From assembly GCA_021324115.1 (NCBI GenBank), contig JAJPJS010000008.1, positions 22,160 to 86,159 on the forward strand: DNA of 64,000 bases, read 5' to 3'. A model generated the notes under the pieces. The model worked only from the letters and a program-made list of their open reading frames with translations. It did not search any database and was not told the DNA's origin. This stretch comes from Nitrososphaerota archaeon. GTDB taxonomy: Archaea; Thermoproteota; Nitrososphaeria; Conexivisphaerales; DTJL01. Positions 7,660-16,034 of the stretch are shown here, piece after piece. Both the position numbers and the translations under genes were made by a program. The first letter of the stretch is position 1. Each line of letters begins with the position of its first letter.

Positions 7660-8712
7660 TTGACACTGGCATTCGTAGGACTGGGGGTTCAGGGCGTTCT
7701 TGGCGCGCCGGTAGGCGGTATAAGGTACCTGAGGTCCTGCGATACGATCTACGCTGATATGTACACCAGTCCTTGGCAGGATGGCATGCTTGATGAGCTG
7801 CAAACAGAAGTTGGGAAACCCATTGTCAAGGCACCCAGAATTATGATCGAAGATGGAAGGAAGATTTTGCAAGAAGCCAAATTACAATGTGTGGGTTTCG
7901 TGACCGTAGGAGACCCCTTGCTTGCGACTACGCACATCATAATAAAGGAAAGGGCGAAGGAGATGGGAATACCGGTCAAGATATTTTACTCCTCCAGCAT
8001 AGTGAATGTAATATTTGGAGAAACCGGATTGCATATCTACAAACTTGGAAAGGTGATAACAGCGGTCAAAAACGACAGGTCCGTGGAGGATTCGCTGTAC
8101 CCCGAGGTCAAAGACAATCTGATAAGAAAGAGGCACACGCTCGTATTGCTGGAGTATGATCCTGACACCCAGGCACATATCAGACCGGATGAACTTCTAC
8201 AAAAATTCAAGCAGATGGAGATGAACTACAAACTCGGTGTGTTCGGTGAAGAGAGATTGATAATAGTTGCCTCAAGGCTGGGCTGGCCTAATCAGTCAAT
8301 AACGGTGGGATTCCTAAATGAATTAATGAACAAGGATTTCGGTCCACCCCCCCACAGTGTGATAATTCCATCTGAGTTGCACTATACAGAGGCTGATGCA
8401 CTCTCATCGCTCACGAACGTCAGAAAGGATATCCTTGAACGGGGCAACACCTCCTTGAATCCACCTGAAGCAACGCTTGTTAACAAAGCCGTACACAAGA
8501 CTCTGCTGGCCCTCGAGAAGGGTAGGGCTTATGCAAGGGAGAATGGGATAACAAATCTTGATGATATATTCGAAAACGTAGAATGCTATCTATCAGACGC
8601 TCAGCGTTTCCTTCTGGACAACAAACGCGAACTCGCGCTGATACAGGCAGGCTACGCAGAAGGTCTTCTGGACTCGCTGAGGTTCCAAGGCGTGCTTAAA
8701 TTTGATTGGTAG
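7660..8712 (+). CDS. dph5: Diphthine synthase (Dph5) fused to a DUF357 domain
   Basis: Residues 1 to about 260 are a tetrapyrrole-methylase-fold diphthine synthase, which trimethylates the modified histidine of EF-2 using SAM. The glycine-rich start FVGLGVQG and the GDPLLATTH motif (residues 84-92) are family hallmarks. Normal Dph5 ends near residue 260. Here about 85 more residues follow, including VECYLSDAQRFLLDNKRELA and IQAGYAEGLLDSLRF, resembling the archaeal DUF357 helical domain usually found alone. The start is TTG 7660. The 3' end overlaps the convergent truD gene by 17 bases. The role of DUF357 is unknown; the fusion hints at a link to translation factor modification. Confidence 0.9.
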   Translation: MTLAFVGLGVQGVLGAPVGGIRYLRSCDTIYADMYTSPWQDGMLDELQTEVGKPIVKAPRIMIEDGRKILQEAKLQCVGFVTVGDPLLATTHIIIKERAKEMGIPVKIFYSSSIVNVIFGETGLHIYKLGKVITAVKNDRSVEDSLYPEVKDNLIRKRHTLVLLEYDPDTQAHIRPDELLQKFKQMEMNYKLGVFGEERLIIVASRLGWPNQSITVGFLNELMNKDFGPPPHSVIIPSELHYTEADALSSLTNVRKDILERGNTSLNPPEATLVNKAVHKTLLALEKGRAYARENGITNLDDIFENVECYLSDAQRFLLDNKRELALIQAGYAEGLLDSLRFQGVLKFDW

Positions 8713-9820
8713 GGCCGTCCTTGATCAGCTCCCTGAGTAAAATTGTCGCAAATTCTCCCTTGTAAAGAATGAATCTGACCCTTGTTGAATCTTCAAGCCT
8801 CCAGCCTTTAAGCCACCCGATCATGGACGCAGGTCTTAACCCACCCTCGGCACTTACTTCTTGCAATTCCTTTACGAAAAAGTCCTTCGGGCTCACACCC
8901 TCCTCTTTCAGAACTTCCTCCATTGCCTTCCAGTAGAGATTCTCGCGGGAACGAAATGAATATCCAGGAACAGGGCACATTTGTACAAAGCATTTATCCT
9001 TAGAATTTGTGCCATGAGTTACAAAACTCGAACCAACTCTTGGTAGATTCCGGTCAAATTCCAAAAGCACTTCGTTCTCTGTATTCTGCGGAAGGCTGCC
9101 TTCGCTTAACAAGCGGCTCAGGCATCTGTTGAATAGGTACGACTGGTAGGCTGAAACGTACAGCCTTCTTACCTTCAGTGGAATCTGTCTGAGTGCTTTC
9201 AGAGGCTGATCAGAGGTATCGCTCACCAGTGCCGAAGCCTTTGCAAACTCCCTTTTTACGATGTATTTGCCCACGATATGATTTGGATGGACAGAACCAA
9301 ACCTCTGCATGCCAAAAAAATTCGGTATCCTTGAATTCTCCAGAGCATGCTTGGTCAGAACCAGAGCTTCATTATCAGACAGACAATCCGAAATCCTGAT
9401 GTCGAATGCATTTCCAAACAACTCCCTTCTAGTAAGTGGTCGGCTCGTATCCTTGCGGTGTACGACCTTCACACCGCCTCCTGACCAGTTATCACGCAGG
9501 GAGGTTCTTGATCTAGATGACACAAACTGGTGCGTGACGGCCCTCTTGTCTTTTAATCCCAGGATATTGACTTTAGACTTGACAGCCCCTTCGACTGTCT
9601 TTTTTGCTGAAAGAATATCTGTGTTCCATTTTGACATAACATAAAGAGGATAGCCTTCACCCCTTTTACGAATTAGCCTTCTCGCCTCTTCCGCCAGAAC
9701 TTCTGCAACAACGAAGTCTTCTGGTCTCTCTTTTATCCTACCTCCGATTCCCTTGAATTCCGTGCCATAGCCAGCAATTCCTATACCTAGAAAGCGATCT
9801 TCAACATGTGAATCTGACAT
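8696..9820 (-). CDS. truD: tRNA pseudouridine(13) synthase TruD
   Basis: 374 residues, normal for the archaeal TruD/Pus7 family that converts U13 of tRNAs to pseudouridine. The catalytic motif NILGLKDKRAVTHQF holds the expected aspartate at residue 91. Other family segments are IKERPEDFVVAE near the start and NFFGMQRFG in the middle. The start is ATG 9820. It is probably co-transcribed with the upstream peptidyl-tRNA hydrolase gene, which ends 16 bases before it, making a small translation-linked unit. Confidence 0.95.
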   Translation of the reverse strand: MSDSHVEDRFLGIGIAGYGTEFKGIGGRIKERPEDFVVAEVLAEEARRLIRKRGEGYPLYVMSKWNTDILSAKKTVEGAVKSKVNILGLKDKRAVTHQFVSSRSRTSLRDNWSGGGVKVVHRKDTSRPLTRRELFGNAFDIRISDCLSDNEALVLTKHALENSRIPNFFGMQRFGSVHPNHIVGKYIVKREFAKASALVSDTSDQPLKALRQIPLKVRRLYVSAYQSYLFNRCLSRLLSEGSLPQNTENEVLLEFDRNLPRVGSSFVTHGTNSKDKCFVQMCPVPGYSFRSRENLYWKAMEEVLKEEGVSPKDFFVKELQEVSAEGGLRPASMIGWLKGWRLEDSTRVRFILYKGEFATILLRELIKDGPTNQI

Positions 9821-9835
9821 TCTGTTTCTATTCCC

Positions 9836-10216
9836 TCAGAATAGTTTCAGATGTCCAGTGACCTTGTCCACCAGGTCCGAAGGTCCTGGACCGATACCCA
9901 GGCATGTAACGGTACCCGGCTCCAGTTGTGTAAGACCACGATCTGCAACCAAACACGCTGACAGCCCCAGCTCCTCTGCCATTCTCCTCAGCTCGTTTAA
10001 CTGGGCTTCCGAGTCGACTCTAACTACGATCTTTGCCTGGCCTTCCTCCCACCAGCCCCTGAACCATGAGGGATTGCTTCTCTCCGTGGCCCTGGCACAA
10101 CTGACAGCCGCATGAGCGACCTGGGCGGCCAACTTCCCCTTTCCCATCTTCAGGTCTGATCTTGCAACGATGACCTGTTTAAATGAAAAGTCCCTTTTCA
10201 CTCTCTTCCAACCCAT
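9836..10216 (-). CDS. pth2: Peptidyl-tRNA hydrolase, archaeal/eukaryotic type (Pth2)
   Basis: 126 residues, typical for Pth2, which recycles peptidyl-tRNAs that drop off ribosomes. The family core KQVIVARSDLKMGKGKLAAQ, with the conserved lysines, AHAAVSC, and the C-terminal DRGLTQLEPGTVTCLGIGPG are all present. The start is ATG 10216. The gene directly precedes truD on the same strand. Confidence 0.95.
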   Translation of the reverse strand: MGWKRVKRDFSFKQVIVARSDLKMGKGKLAAQVAHAAVSCARATERSNPSWFRGWWEEGQAKIVVRVDSEAQLNELRRMAEELGLSACLVADRGLTQLEPGTVTCLGIGPGPSDLVDKVTGHLKLF

Positions 10217-10260
10217 TAATCCACATGGTCTCTTAAAGTGGTTTTTGAATATAAATCGAG

Positions 10261-10884
10261 TCAGGGAGTGGTGCCTGCAGGTGGATAATAGTACTGTATA
10301 CCGCTCAGTATGAACTGTATTCCGATGGCTGCTATAAACACACCGACTACCTTTGCTACTACAAGCGAGCCTGTTCTTCCAAGTATGGCATAGATCCTGA
10401 ACGACCCGCGAAGGGTAACATATGTTACCCCCATCACTATAGCTATGGAAGCCAACGCAACCACAAGTCCTGATGACTGAATCGCTACGATCGTGGTCGT
10501 GATGGCACCGGGTCCAACCAGAAGGGGGAAGGCAAGTGGAACTGCCCCAAGGTCACTCTTATTTGTAAGTTTCAGGAGTCCCTCATTGCTGAAAATGATG
10601 TCGAGGGAAACAAGTAATACAAGAATTCCACCGGCGATCATAAAGCTGTGCAACGAAATTCCAAAAAATAGAAGTATAGTCTGTCCCAGTATCGCAAACA
10701 CCGCTAGAAGTGCAACGCTCACATAAAACGCCAGATTGAAGGTTCTCATGCGTTCCTTTTCATCCATTTCCTGGGTGACCCCAATTATCACAGGGATGGT
10801 GCCGAATGGATCTATGACGATGAGCAGGGTTATCGAAGCCTTTGCAAGGTCGTAAAGGAAGGTGTAGTCCATGCCAAGGAGCAC
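10261..10884 (-). CDS. MarC-family integral membrane protein
   Basis: 207 residues with about six hydrophobic helices. Family features are the early IDPFGTIPVIIGVT segment, the repeated PLAFPLLVGPGAITTTI and a final GVFIAAIGIQFILSGIQYY. MarC/UPF0056 proteins were once linked to multiple antibiotic resistance, but their transported substrate is not settled; some archaeal members have been proposed as amino acid carriers. The start is at 10884; the methionine at residue 5 is an alternative. No functional clue comes from the neighbours. Confidence 0.88.
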   Translation of the reverse strand: MLLGMDYTFLYDLAKASITLLIVIDPFGTIPVIIGVTQEMDEKERMRTFNLAFYVSVALLAVFAILGQTILLFFGISLHSFMIAGGILVLLVSLDIIFSNEGLLKLTNKSDLGAVPLAFPLLVGPGAITTTIVAIQSSGLVVALASIAIVMGVTYVTLRGSFRIYAILGRTGSLVVAKVVGVFIAAIGIQFILSGIQYYYPPAGTTP

Positions 10885-10986
10885 CGGGTATTCCTCGATA
10901 AATGCGTTGGCCGGACGATTCGTAGCTGCATCGCTGGACGGGATAAAAGCGGAACGCTTTTAGATTGTGTTCACCTGCGCGCTCCC

Positions 10987-12168
10987 GTGTCCTCCAGGCA
11001 AAGACTCAATTGTGATGTGATAGTGGCCGGCGGCAGTATTGCGGGCCTCTCGGCAGCTAGAGTGCTCGCTGAACATGGCATAGACGTTGTCGTGGTGGAG
11101 GAGGACATGGAAATTGGTACACCAGAGAAGTGCGGAGGGCTTGTGTCACACACAAGTCTTGCGGATTTGGCGATAGCACCGACGGGAAGAATAGTATCAC
11201 AACCGGTCGAATCAACCATAATTACATCGGCAGGCGGTAAAAAATTGGACATTGACGTAACAAAGGTAGGTATTTTCGCATTGAGGCGGCGAGAGCTGGA
11301 CAGAGCCGTCGCACTGGAGGCTTCACGCGCTGGAGCCCGTCTTGAACTCGGTAGCAGGGTGCAGAGCGTGGACGAAGGCGATGAAGGTGTTAGAGTTGAA
11401 ACATCAAGTGCAGAGTACAGGGCCAAATATCTTGTAGAGGCGAGGGGGATTTCGGTCTACAAGATGTACAAACCCCAGGGCGTCATCCAAACCGTTCAGT
11501 ACGAGTGCTATGTGCCGGATATGCGCAGGAGAACGGTCGAAGTGCACATCGACAAGGAAATTTCCAAAGAGTACTTCATGTGGTTGATTCCCATTGGGGA
11601 TGATACTGCCAGGGTGGGGATCGCAGGAAGAGGAGTGCTTGCCCCCATACTGGAAAGGCACCTTGAAGCCCGGAAGGCCAGGGTACTGAAGAAGATTTTC
11701 CACAGTCTGGCCGTCGGGGGACCCGTTGACCAGTTCGTCCAGGGGAAGCGTGTACTAGTAGGGGAAGCCGCGGGGCAGACTAAACCCACGACTGCAGGTG
11801 GAATATACACGGCCGGTATGGGAGGAAAGATCGCCGGAAAATACCTGGCTCGAGCTCTCAAAAATAATGATAAAGAGGAACTCAATGGTTATCAGAGAGA
11901 TTGGATGGAAGCCTATGGTTCAGATTTCAAACTGCAGCTGGCATTGCGCAGAATCTACGAAGACTTCACGAACGAAGATATCGAAGCATTGTTCGACCTG
12001 ATCTCTGAAAAGGATGTAGTAAGCATAATCTCGGAGGGAAACTTCGATTTTCATGGGAGAGACTTCCTCAAGCTGGTGGGGGTGTCTGGTTTTGCAAAAT
12101 CACTTATGCTTCTGGGAAAAAGTAGGGCCAGGCTGGCTGCACTCCTGCAGCTGGCAGCGACCAGGTAA
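10987..12168 (+). CDS. Geranylgeranyl reductase-family flavoprotein (archaeal lipid saturase)
   Basis: 393 residues with an N-terminal FAD-binding fold: CDVIVAGGSIAGLSAARVL (residues 9-27), then PEKCGGLVS with a cysteine at residue 49, the characteristic PxxCGG of this family. A second FAD site, GKRVLVGEAAGQTKPTTAGG, is followed by IYTAGMGGKIAG. Enzymes of this family saturate the isoprenoid chains of archaeal membrane lipids. The start is GTG 10987. The first glycine motif is GGSIAG rather than GxGxxG. With G1P dehydrogenase at 43.8 kb it makes two archaeal lipid genes in the window. Confidence 0.9.
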   Translation: MSSRQRLNCDVIVAGGSIAGLSAARVLAEHGIDVVVVEEDMEIGTPEKCGGLVSHTSLADLAIAPTGRIVSQPVESTIITSAGGKKLDIDVTKVGIFALRRRELDRAVALEASRAGARLELGSRVQSVDEGDEGVRVETSSAEYRAKYLVEARGISVYKMYKPQGVIQTVQYECYVPDMRRRTVEVHIDKEISKEYFMWLIPIGDDTARVGIAGRGVLAPILERHLEARKARVLKKIFHSLAVGGPVDQFVQGKRVLVGEAAGQTKPTTAGGIYTAGMGGKIAGKYLARALKNNDKEELNGYQRDWMEAYGSDFKLQLALRRIYEDFTNEDIEALFDLISEKDVVSIISEGNFDFHGRDFLKLVGVSGFAKSLMLLGKSRARLAALLQLAATR

Positions 12169-12219
12169 AAAAACAAAGAAGTAGTGAGCGTGTGCTCTAT
12201 CGGTTCCCCTTCAGCTTAC

Positions 12220-12372
12220 TTACTTACCGAGTATTCTGAAGAGTTTGGTGCCGCACTTAGGACAAGTGCCACTAAGGGCCTTCCGCCCGTTCTTCATCTT
12301 GACTTCCTTAGCGCCACTCATCGTTCGTTTAGCCCTACATTTTACGCAGTATGCTTCTGCCAACCTTTTCAC
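12220..12372 (-). CDS. Very small zinc-ribbon protein (DUF5679-like)
   Basis: A 50-residue frame starting at GTG 12372 (TTG 12363 is the alternative). It carries two CxxC pairs, YCVKC and TCPKCGTKLFRI, with KNGRKALSG between them, the pattern of the archaeal DUF5679 mini-protein related to topoisomerase zinc ribbons. A TATA-like TTATATAG lies at 12408-12415, about 26 bases before the expected transcript start. The gene is convergent with the lipid reductase gene. Function is unknown; nucleic-acid binding is the usual guess for such ribbons. Confidence 0.8.
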   Translation of the reverse strand: MKRLAEAYCVKCRAKRTMSGAKEVKMKNGRKALSGTCPKCGTKLFRILGK

Positions 12373-12540
12373 GCACCGCAAGGCTACCATAGGCACGCAA
12401 GCTATATAACCATATCCAATTTGGAGGCATTTTTCACCAACAACAAATCCTTTTTTACCAAAATGACCGGATTTTGCATGGGAATTGATGGGGGTCTACC
12501 GTGGGGGGTGATAGATTTTCCAGCGTAAATTTACGCACGG

Positions 12541-12555
12541 GTTCGAAAAACGAAC
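12541..12555. repeat. Perfect inverted repeat GTTCG-N5-CGAAC
   Basis: GTTCG and CGAAC are separated by five adenines. It could be a protein-binding palindrome or a short hairpin. No adjacent gene start explains it. Confidence 0.5.
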
Positions 12556-12978
12556 ATAATTGACCGGAGAATTATAAAATCGAAGAAGTCTATTCAGGCT
12601 AATCTATTAATCTAGTCTTGGTTGAGTTTGCAATATATTTCCATAGGTAAAGTCGTGTGAGATCTATCAAGTCCCCGAACAAAGACGAAGTGGGTTGGCT
12701 CCTACTAGAGTGGATGACTTGTTCACACAACCACTCATTCGACGTTTCTACATATTCCTGGTCTGTCTCTTGCTTCAAGTCAATTTGTTTTCCAGTTCGC
12801 TCGGTCCTTGAACAGGTCCGGTAGCACAAATAACTCTAATCGCACCTGGCCAGGCCATCTTCCTTCATTTTGGATACTGTTTTGGAAAAATTCATTGCCC
12901 AAGAATGGAATACATATCATGAAGACTTGTCTGGATGCCTCTCTTATGCTACCGATGCCTCATGAATGCACCAAATTA

Positions 12979-12985
12979 TTATATA
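12979..12985 (+). promoter_or_regulatory. TATA box of the zinc-ribbon/EF-1 beta operon
   Basis: TTATATA centred near 12982 predicts a transcript start around 13008, about 17 bases before the GTG at 13026. This fits the short leaders of archaeal mRNAs. Confidence 0.5.
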
Positions 12986-13025
12986 CGTACCGTTGGGGGG
13001 TCTGTGAGAAGCTCACTTGCCTTTA

Positions 13026-13193
13026 GTGAAACCGCCAATCTGTTCATCCTGCAACAAGGCAATCGACCCCAGAGAGAAAGCTGTGAAGTTCTACTGTCCA
13101 GACTGTGGAAAGGTACTCATATGGAGATGCGAAAGATGCAGAAGGCTGGCCAGGCCCTACAAATGCGAAAACTGCGGTTTTGAAGGGCCGTAG
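13026..13193 (+). CDS. Small zinc-finger protein (HVO_2753-like)
   Basis: 55 residues from GTG 13026 to TAG. Four zinc-knuckle pairs are visible: CSSC, CPDC, CERC and CENC, in a protein ending GFEGP. This double zinc-ribbon mini-protein is widespread in archaea and, as here, lies directly upstream of the EF-1 beta gene. A haloarchaeal relative is known to affect swarming and biofilm formation, but the molecular role is unknown; RNA or ribosome association is plausible. It is four bases from the next start, so the two are co-expressed. Confidence 0.85.
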   Translation: MKPPICSSCNKAIDPREKAVKFYCPDCGKVLIWRCERCRRLARPYKCENCGFEGP

Positions 13194-13197
13194 GTGG

Positions 13198-13485
13198 TTG
13201 GAAAGTTTGGGCAACATAATAGTTCGGGTCAAAATATTGCCGGAGTCTATCGAAACAAAGCCGGAGGAGCTTCTGAACAAGGTTGAAAAATCAATCACGA
13301 AAGTGGCTTCCGTTCAACGTCACGCTGTAGAACCGATAGCCTTCGGTCTCAACGCCCTGATTGTGGACTTCAGAATCGAGGATGCCGAGGGGGGTACCGA
13401 TCCGCTCGAGGAGGCCATATCGAAGGTCGAAGGGGTTGGTTCAATGGAAGTGCTGGGCGTAAGCCGAGCATCCACCAAACTCTGA
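13198..13485 (+). CDS. ef1b: Elongation factor 1-beta (aEF-1 beta)
   Basis: 95 residues from TTG 13198, the usual size. Family segments are NIIVRVKILPES at the start, HAVEPIAFGLNALIVDFRI in the middle and EEAISKVEGVGSMEVL at the end. It is the nucleotide exchange factor of EF-1A. TTG 13207 is a possible slightly later start. The upstream mini zinc-finger gene forms a conserved archaeal pair with it. Confidence 0.93.
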   Translation: MESLGNIIVRVKILPESIETKPEELLNKVEKSITKVASVQRHAVEPIAFGLNALIVDFRIEDAEGGTDPLEEAISKVEGVGSMEVLGVSRASTKL

Positions 13486-13540
13486 TAATCATCAAAGCTA
13501 ATAGGGAAGCGTTTAACGGGCATTTATACGGTGACTGGTC

Positions 13541-15709
13541 TTGCCTGAGAAGCTGAAGCTGAAGGTAATGGAAAGCCTGCCTCGAGACATAGGCAAGGCA
13601 AGGGCAAGATTATCCATGAGCTCGATGACCAGAATAGGCTTGAAGCCAGGCGACGCCCTTCTTATCAGGGGTAAACGTGAAGCAGCTGCGACCGCCTGGC
13701 CATCCGACTCGGATGAAACGCCGGCCGAAGCAATACGTCTTGATGGGTCTCTCAGGCGGAATCTTGGCGCAGCCTTGAATGATATTGTAGAAGTTTCTCG
13801 AAGTGTCGTAAAGCCCGCTACGAGCATCGTTCTAGCTACTGTGACAACATCGGTGAATATAGACCCAGAGTTTGAAACATTCGTTAAGAACAGAATCAAG
13901 GGAATGCCACTTGTCGAAGGGAATACCATCTCGATCGTGGTCCTGGGAAACCCGATGAGCTTCCTCGTCCTCAGGGCCTCCCCGCGTGGCGTGGTTTCTG
14001 TGACCGACTCGACCGCCCTCCATGTGAAAACCGGAGCCGCTGAAGCAGCAACAGACCTCAAGATCACCTATGATGACGTTGGAGGCCTGAAGCCACAGTT
14101 GAGAAAGCTGAGGGAAATAGTGGAGCTACCGCTGCGGCTACCTGAGCTATTCAGCAGGCTGGGCATAGAACCACCCCGAGGCGTGCTGCTCTATGGCCCC
14201 CCCGGTTGCGGCAAAACAATGATAGCCAAGGCCCTCGCCACAGAATCACAGGCAAAGTTCTATGCGATCAATGGACCCGAAATAATGAGCAAGTACTATG
14301 GAGAGACGGAGGCCAAGCTTCGGGATATTTTCAAGGAGGCCAAGGAGAATGCACCCAGTATAATATTCATCGATGAAATAGATGCGATCGCACCAAAGAG
14401 GGAAGAGGTGTTCGGCGAAGTGGAGAAAAGGGTGGTCGCTCAGATGCTATCTTTGATGGATGGACTCAGTGAAAGAGGCAATGTTGTCATAATCGGAGCC
14501 ACGAACAGAATCGATGATGTTGACCTTGCGCTCAGAAGGCCCGGTCGCTTCGACAGAGAAGTCGAGATCGGGGTCCCCAACACGGCTGGCAGACTGGAGA
14601 TACTTACCATACATACGAGAGGCATGCCATTGGACCCCGACGTCGACATCAAGAGGCTGAGCGAGATAACTCACGGATACACGGGGGCCGATCTGAAGGC
14701 GCTTTGCCGGGAAGCTGCACTAAATGCTCTTAGGCGTGTTGTACCCGAAGTGGACAGCTTTTCAAAGGTGCCGGCCTCGACACTGGAGAAGCTGAAAGTA
14801 AGCTCCAATGATTTCATGGTGGCCTACAGAGATATCGTTCCAACGGCGATGAGAGAGTTTTATGTCGAAATGCCTAACGTGAGATGGGAGGATATTGGTG
14901 GACTGGATGATATCAAGGAAACACTTTCAGACAATATCTCTCATGCAATAAAGAGACCACAGGATTTCAAGAAGATGGGGATAGAACCACCCCGAGGCGT
15001 GCTGCTCTACGGCCCCCCCGGGTGCGGCAAAACAATGATAGCCAAAGCCCTAGCCACCGAGTCGCGGGCCACGATCATTGTAATCCGTGGTCCGGAGATT
15101 CTCAGCAAGTGGGTAGGGGAATCTGAAAAGGGTATCCGGGAAATATTCAGGAAGGCCAAGGCATCTGCTCCCTGCATAGTTCTGTTCGACGAAATAGACT
15201 CCCTGGGGAAGGCTCGAAATGAATATTCTGAGGGATGGACGGGTGAAACAGTTCTCAGTCAACTCCTTACCGAAATAGATTCGCTCTATTCAGGTGAGGG
15301 TGTTTTTGTCGTGGGGGCAACCAACAGACCTGACATGCTGGATGCCGCTTTGCTTCGGCCAGGCAGGCTCGGTATTCTCGTGTATGTCCCCCCTCCTGAT
15401 GAACTATCGCGTCTAAAGATCCTCAAAATTAAGACTGCCACCATGCCACTCGATTCTCAGGTGGACCTCGAAAAGCTCGCAAAATTCTCTACCAATTTCA
15501 CTGGTGCTGACCTCGAAGCAGTTTGCAGACAGGCCGCGCTCTACTGCATGAAAAGAGGGGGCGAAAGGATAACTCAGAAGGATTTCGAAAAGGCTTTCTC
15601 AGGGGTGAGACCGACCTTCACAGAGGAAATGCACGCCTGGTACAAGGAAATCGAGAAGAAGCTTACCGCCAGCATGATGAAGCCCAACGCCCCACCTCCT
15701 TATACCTGA
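13541..15709 (+). CDS. cdc48: Cdc48/VAT AAA+ ATPase
   Basis: 722 residues with an N-terminal double-psi-barrel domain (about 1-180) and two AAA modules. Walker A GPPGCGKT is at residues 219-226 (D1) and 491-498 (D2); the Walker B pairs are D278/E279 and D550/E551. Arginine-finger regions RRPGRFDRE and LRPGRLG are present. The enzyme unfolds proteins for the 20S proteasome or remodels complexes. The protein ends PPYT; a penultimate tyrosine resembles the HbYX motif used to open proteasome gates, though proline is a poor hydrophobic residue there. The start is TTG 13541. The D1 and D2 Walker A regions are nearly identical at DNA level. Confidence 0.96.
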   Translation: MPEKLKLKVMESLPRDIGKARARLSMSSMTRIGLKPGDALLIRGKREAAATAWPSDSDETPAEAIRLDGSLRRNLGAALNDIVEVSRSVVKPATSIVLATVTTSVNIDPEFETFVKNRIKGMPLVEGNTISIVVLGNPMSFLVLRASPRGVVSVTDSTALHVKTGAAEAATDLKITYDDVGGLKPQLRKLREIVELPLRLPELFSRLGIEPPRGVLLYGPPGCGKTMIAKALATESQAKFYAINGPEIMSKYYGETEAKLRDIFKEAKENAPSIIFIDEIDAIAPKREEVFGEVEKRVVAQMLSLMDGLSERGNVVIIGATNRIDDVDLALRRPGRFDREVEIGVPNTAGRLEILTIHTRGMPLDPDVDIKRLSEITHGYTGADLKALCREAALNALRRVVPEVDSFSKVPASTLEKLKVSSNDFMVAYRDIVPTAMREFYVEMPNVRWEDIGGLDDIKETLSDNISHAIKRPQDFKKMGIEPPRGVLLYGPPGCGKTMIAKALATESRATIIVIRGPEILSKWVGESEKGIREIFRKAKASAPCIVLFDEIDSLGKARNEYSEGWTGETVLSQLLTEIDSLYSGEGVFVVGATNRPDMLDAALLRPGRLGILVYVPPPDELSRLKILKIKTATMPLDSQVDLEKLAKFSTNFTGADLEAVCRQAALYCMKRGGERITQKDFEKAFSGVRPTFTEEMHAWYKEIEKKLTASMMKPNAPPPYT
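14165..14248 (+). repeat. Internal repeat copy 1 (Cdc48 D1 Walker A region)
   Basis: These 84 bases match 14981-15064 with only seven differences, all synonymous, and the first 29 bases are identical. Flanking D1 and D2 sequence is far more diverged. Confidence 0.85.
14981..15064 (+). repeat. Internal repeat copy 2 (Cdc48 D2 Walker A region)
   Basis: Second copy of the 84-base tract, 816 bases (272 codons) after the first. Protein sequence is identical across it ([18 protein letters not shown] and the following ten residues). Confidence 0.85.
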
Positions 15710-15770
15710 GACACCCGAACTCCGCACTATACTTATAAATCACATATATTCCAGTCGACATGCTTCAGAT

Positions 15771-16010
15771 TTGGTGGACATTTTTGCCATGGAAGTGGCA
15801 CGTAAAATAAAAGATATGAAGGTCACCACAGACTCTGACCTTCTTTCTGAACTGAGGAAAACCACCGAGATCTCAATGCCACAGTTGAACAATCTTCTTC
15901 TCAGACTGGAGATTCTTGGTCTGATAAATGTGTCCTGGATGGATAAGGACAGACGAAGAATAGAGTACAGAGAACCCACGGCGGAGCAAGTGCAAGAGGA
16001 AACTCAATAA
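15771..16010 (+). CDS. Small winged-helix protein upstream of FEN-1
   Basis: 79 residues from TTG 15771 (ATG 15789 is an alternative). The content is helical with a winged-helix pattern: DSDLLSELRKTTEISMPQLN, then LLLRLEILGLINVSWMDKDR as recognition helix and wing, and an acidic tail. ACTTATAAAT at 15731-15740 is a good TATA box for a transcript starting about six bases before the TTG. It is 24 bases upstream of the FEN-1 gene and probably in the same operon. Function unknown; possibly a DNA-binding accessory of repair or a regulator. Confidence 0.7.
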   Translation: MVDIFAMEVARKIKDMKVTTDSDLLSELRKTTEISMPQLNNLLLRLEILGLINVSWMDKDRRRIEYREPTAEQVQEETQ

Positions 16011-16034
16011 AGTAATTCGGGCCAATCCCGGGTC

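Larger units (their letters stand above)
12373..13025. other. 653-base gene-free stretch between two zinc-ribbon genes
   Basis: Apart from the promoters of the flanking divergent genes, nothing coding-like was found. Frames on both strands are short, lack families and have no start signals. The region contains a perfect inverted repeat at 12541-12555 and AT-rich patches. It is the longest unexplained gap in an otherwise packed part of the window and could hold a small RNA. Confidence 0.4.
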
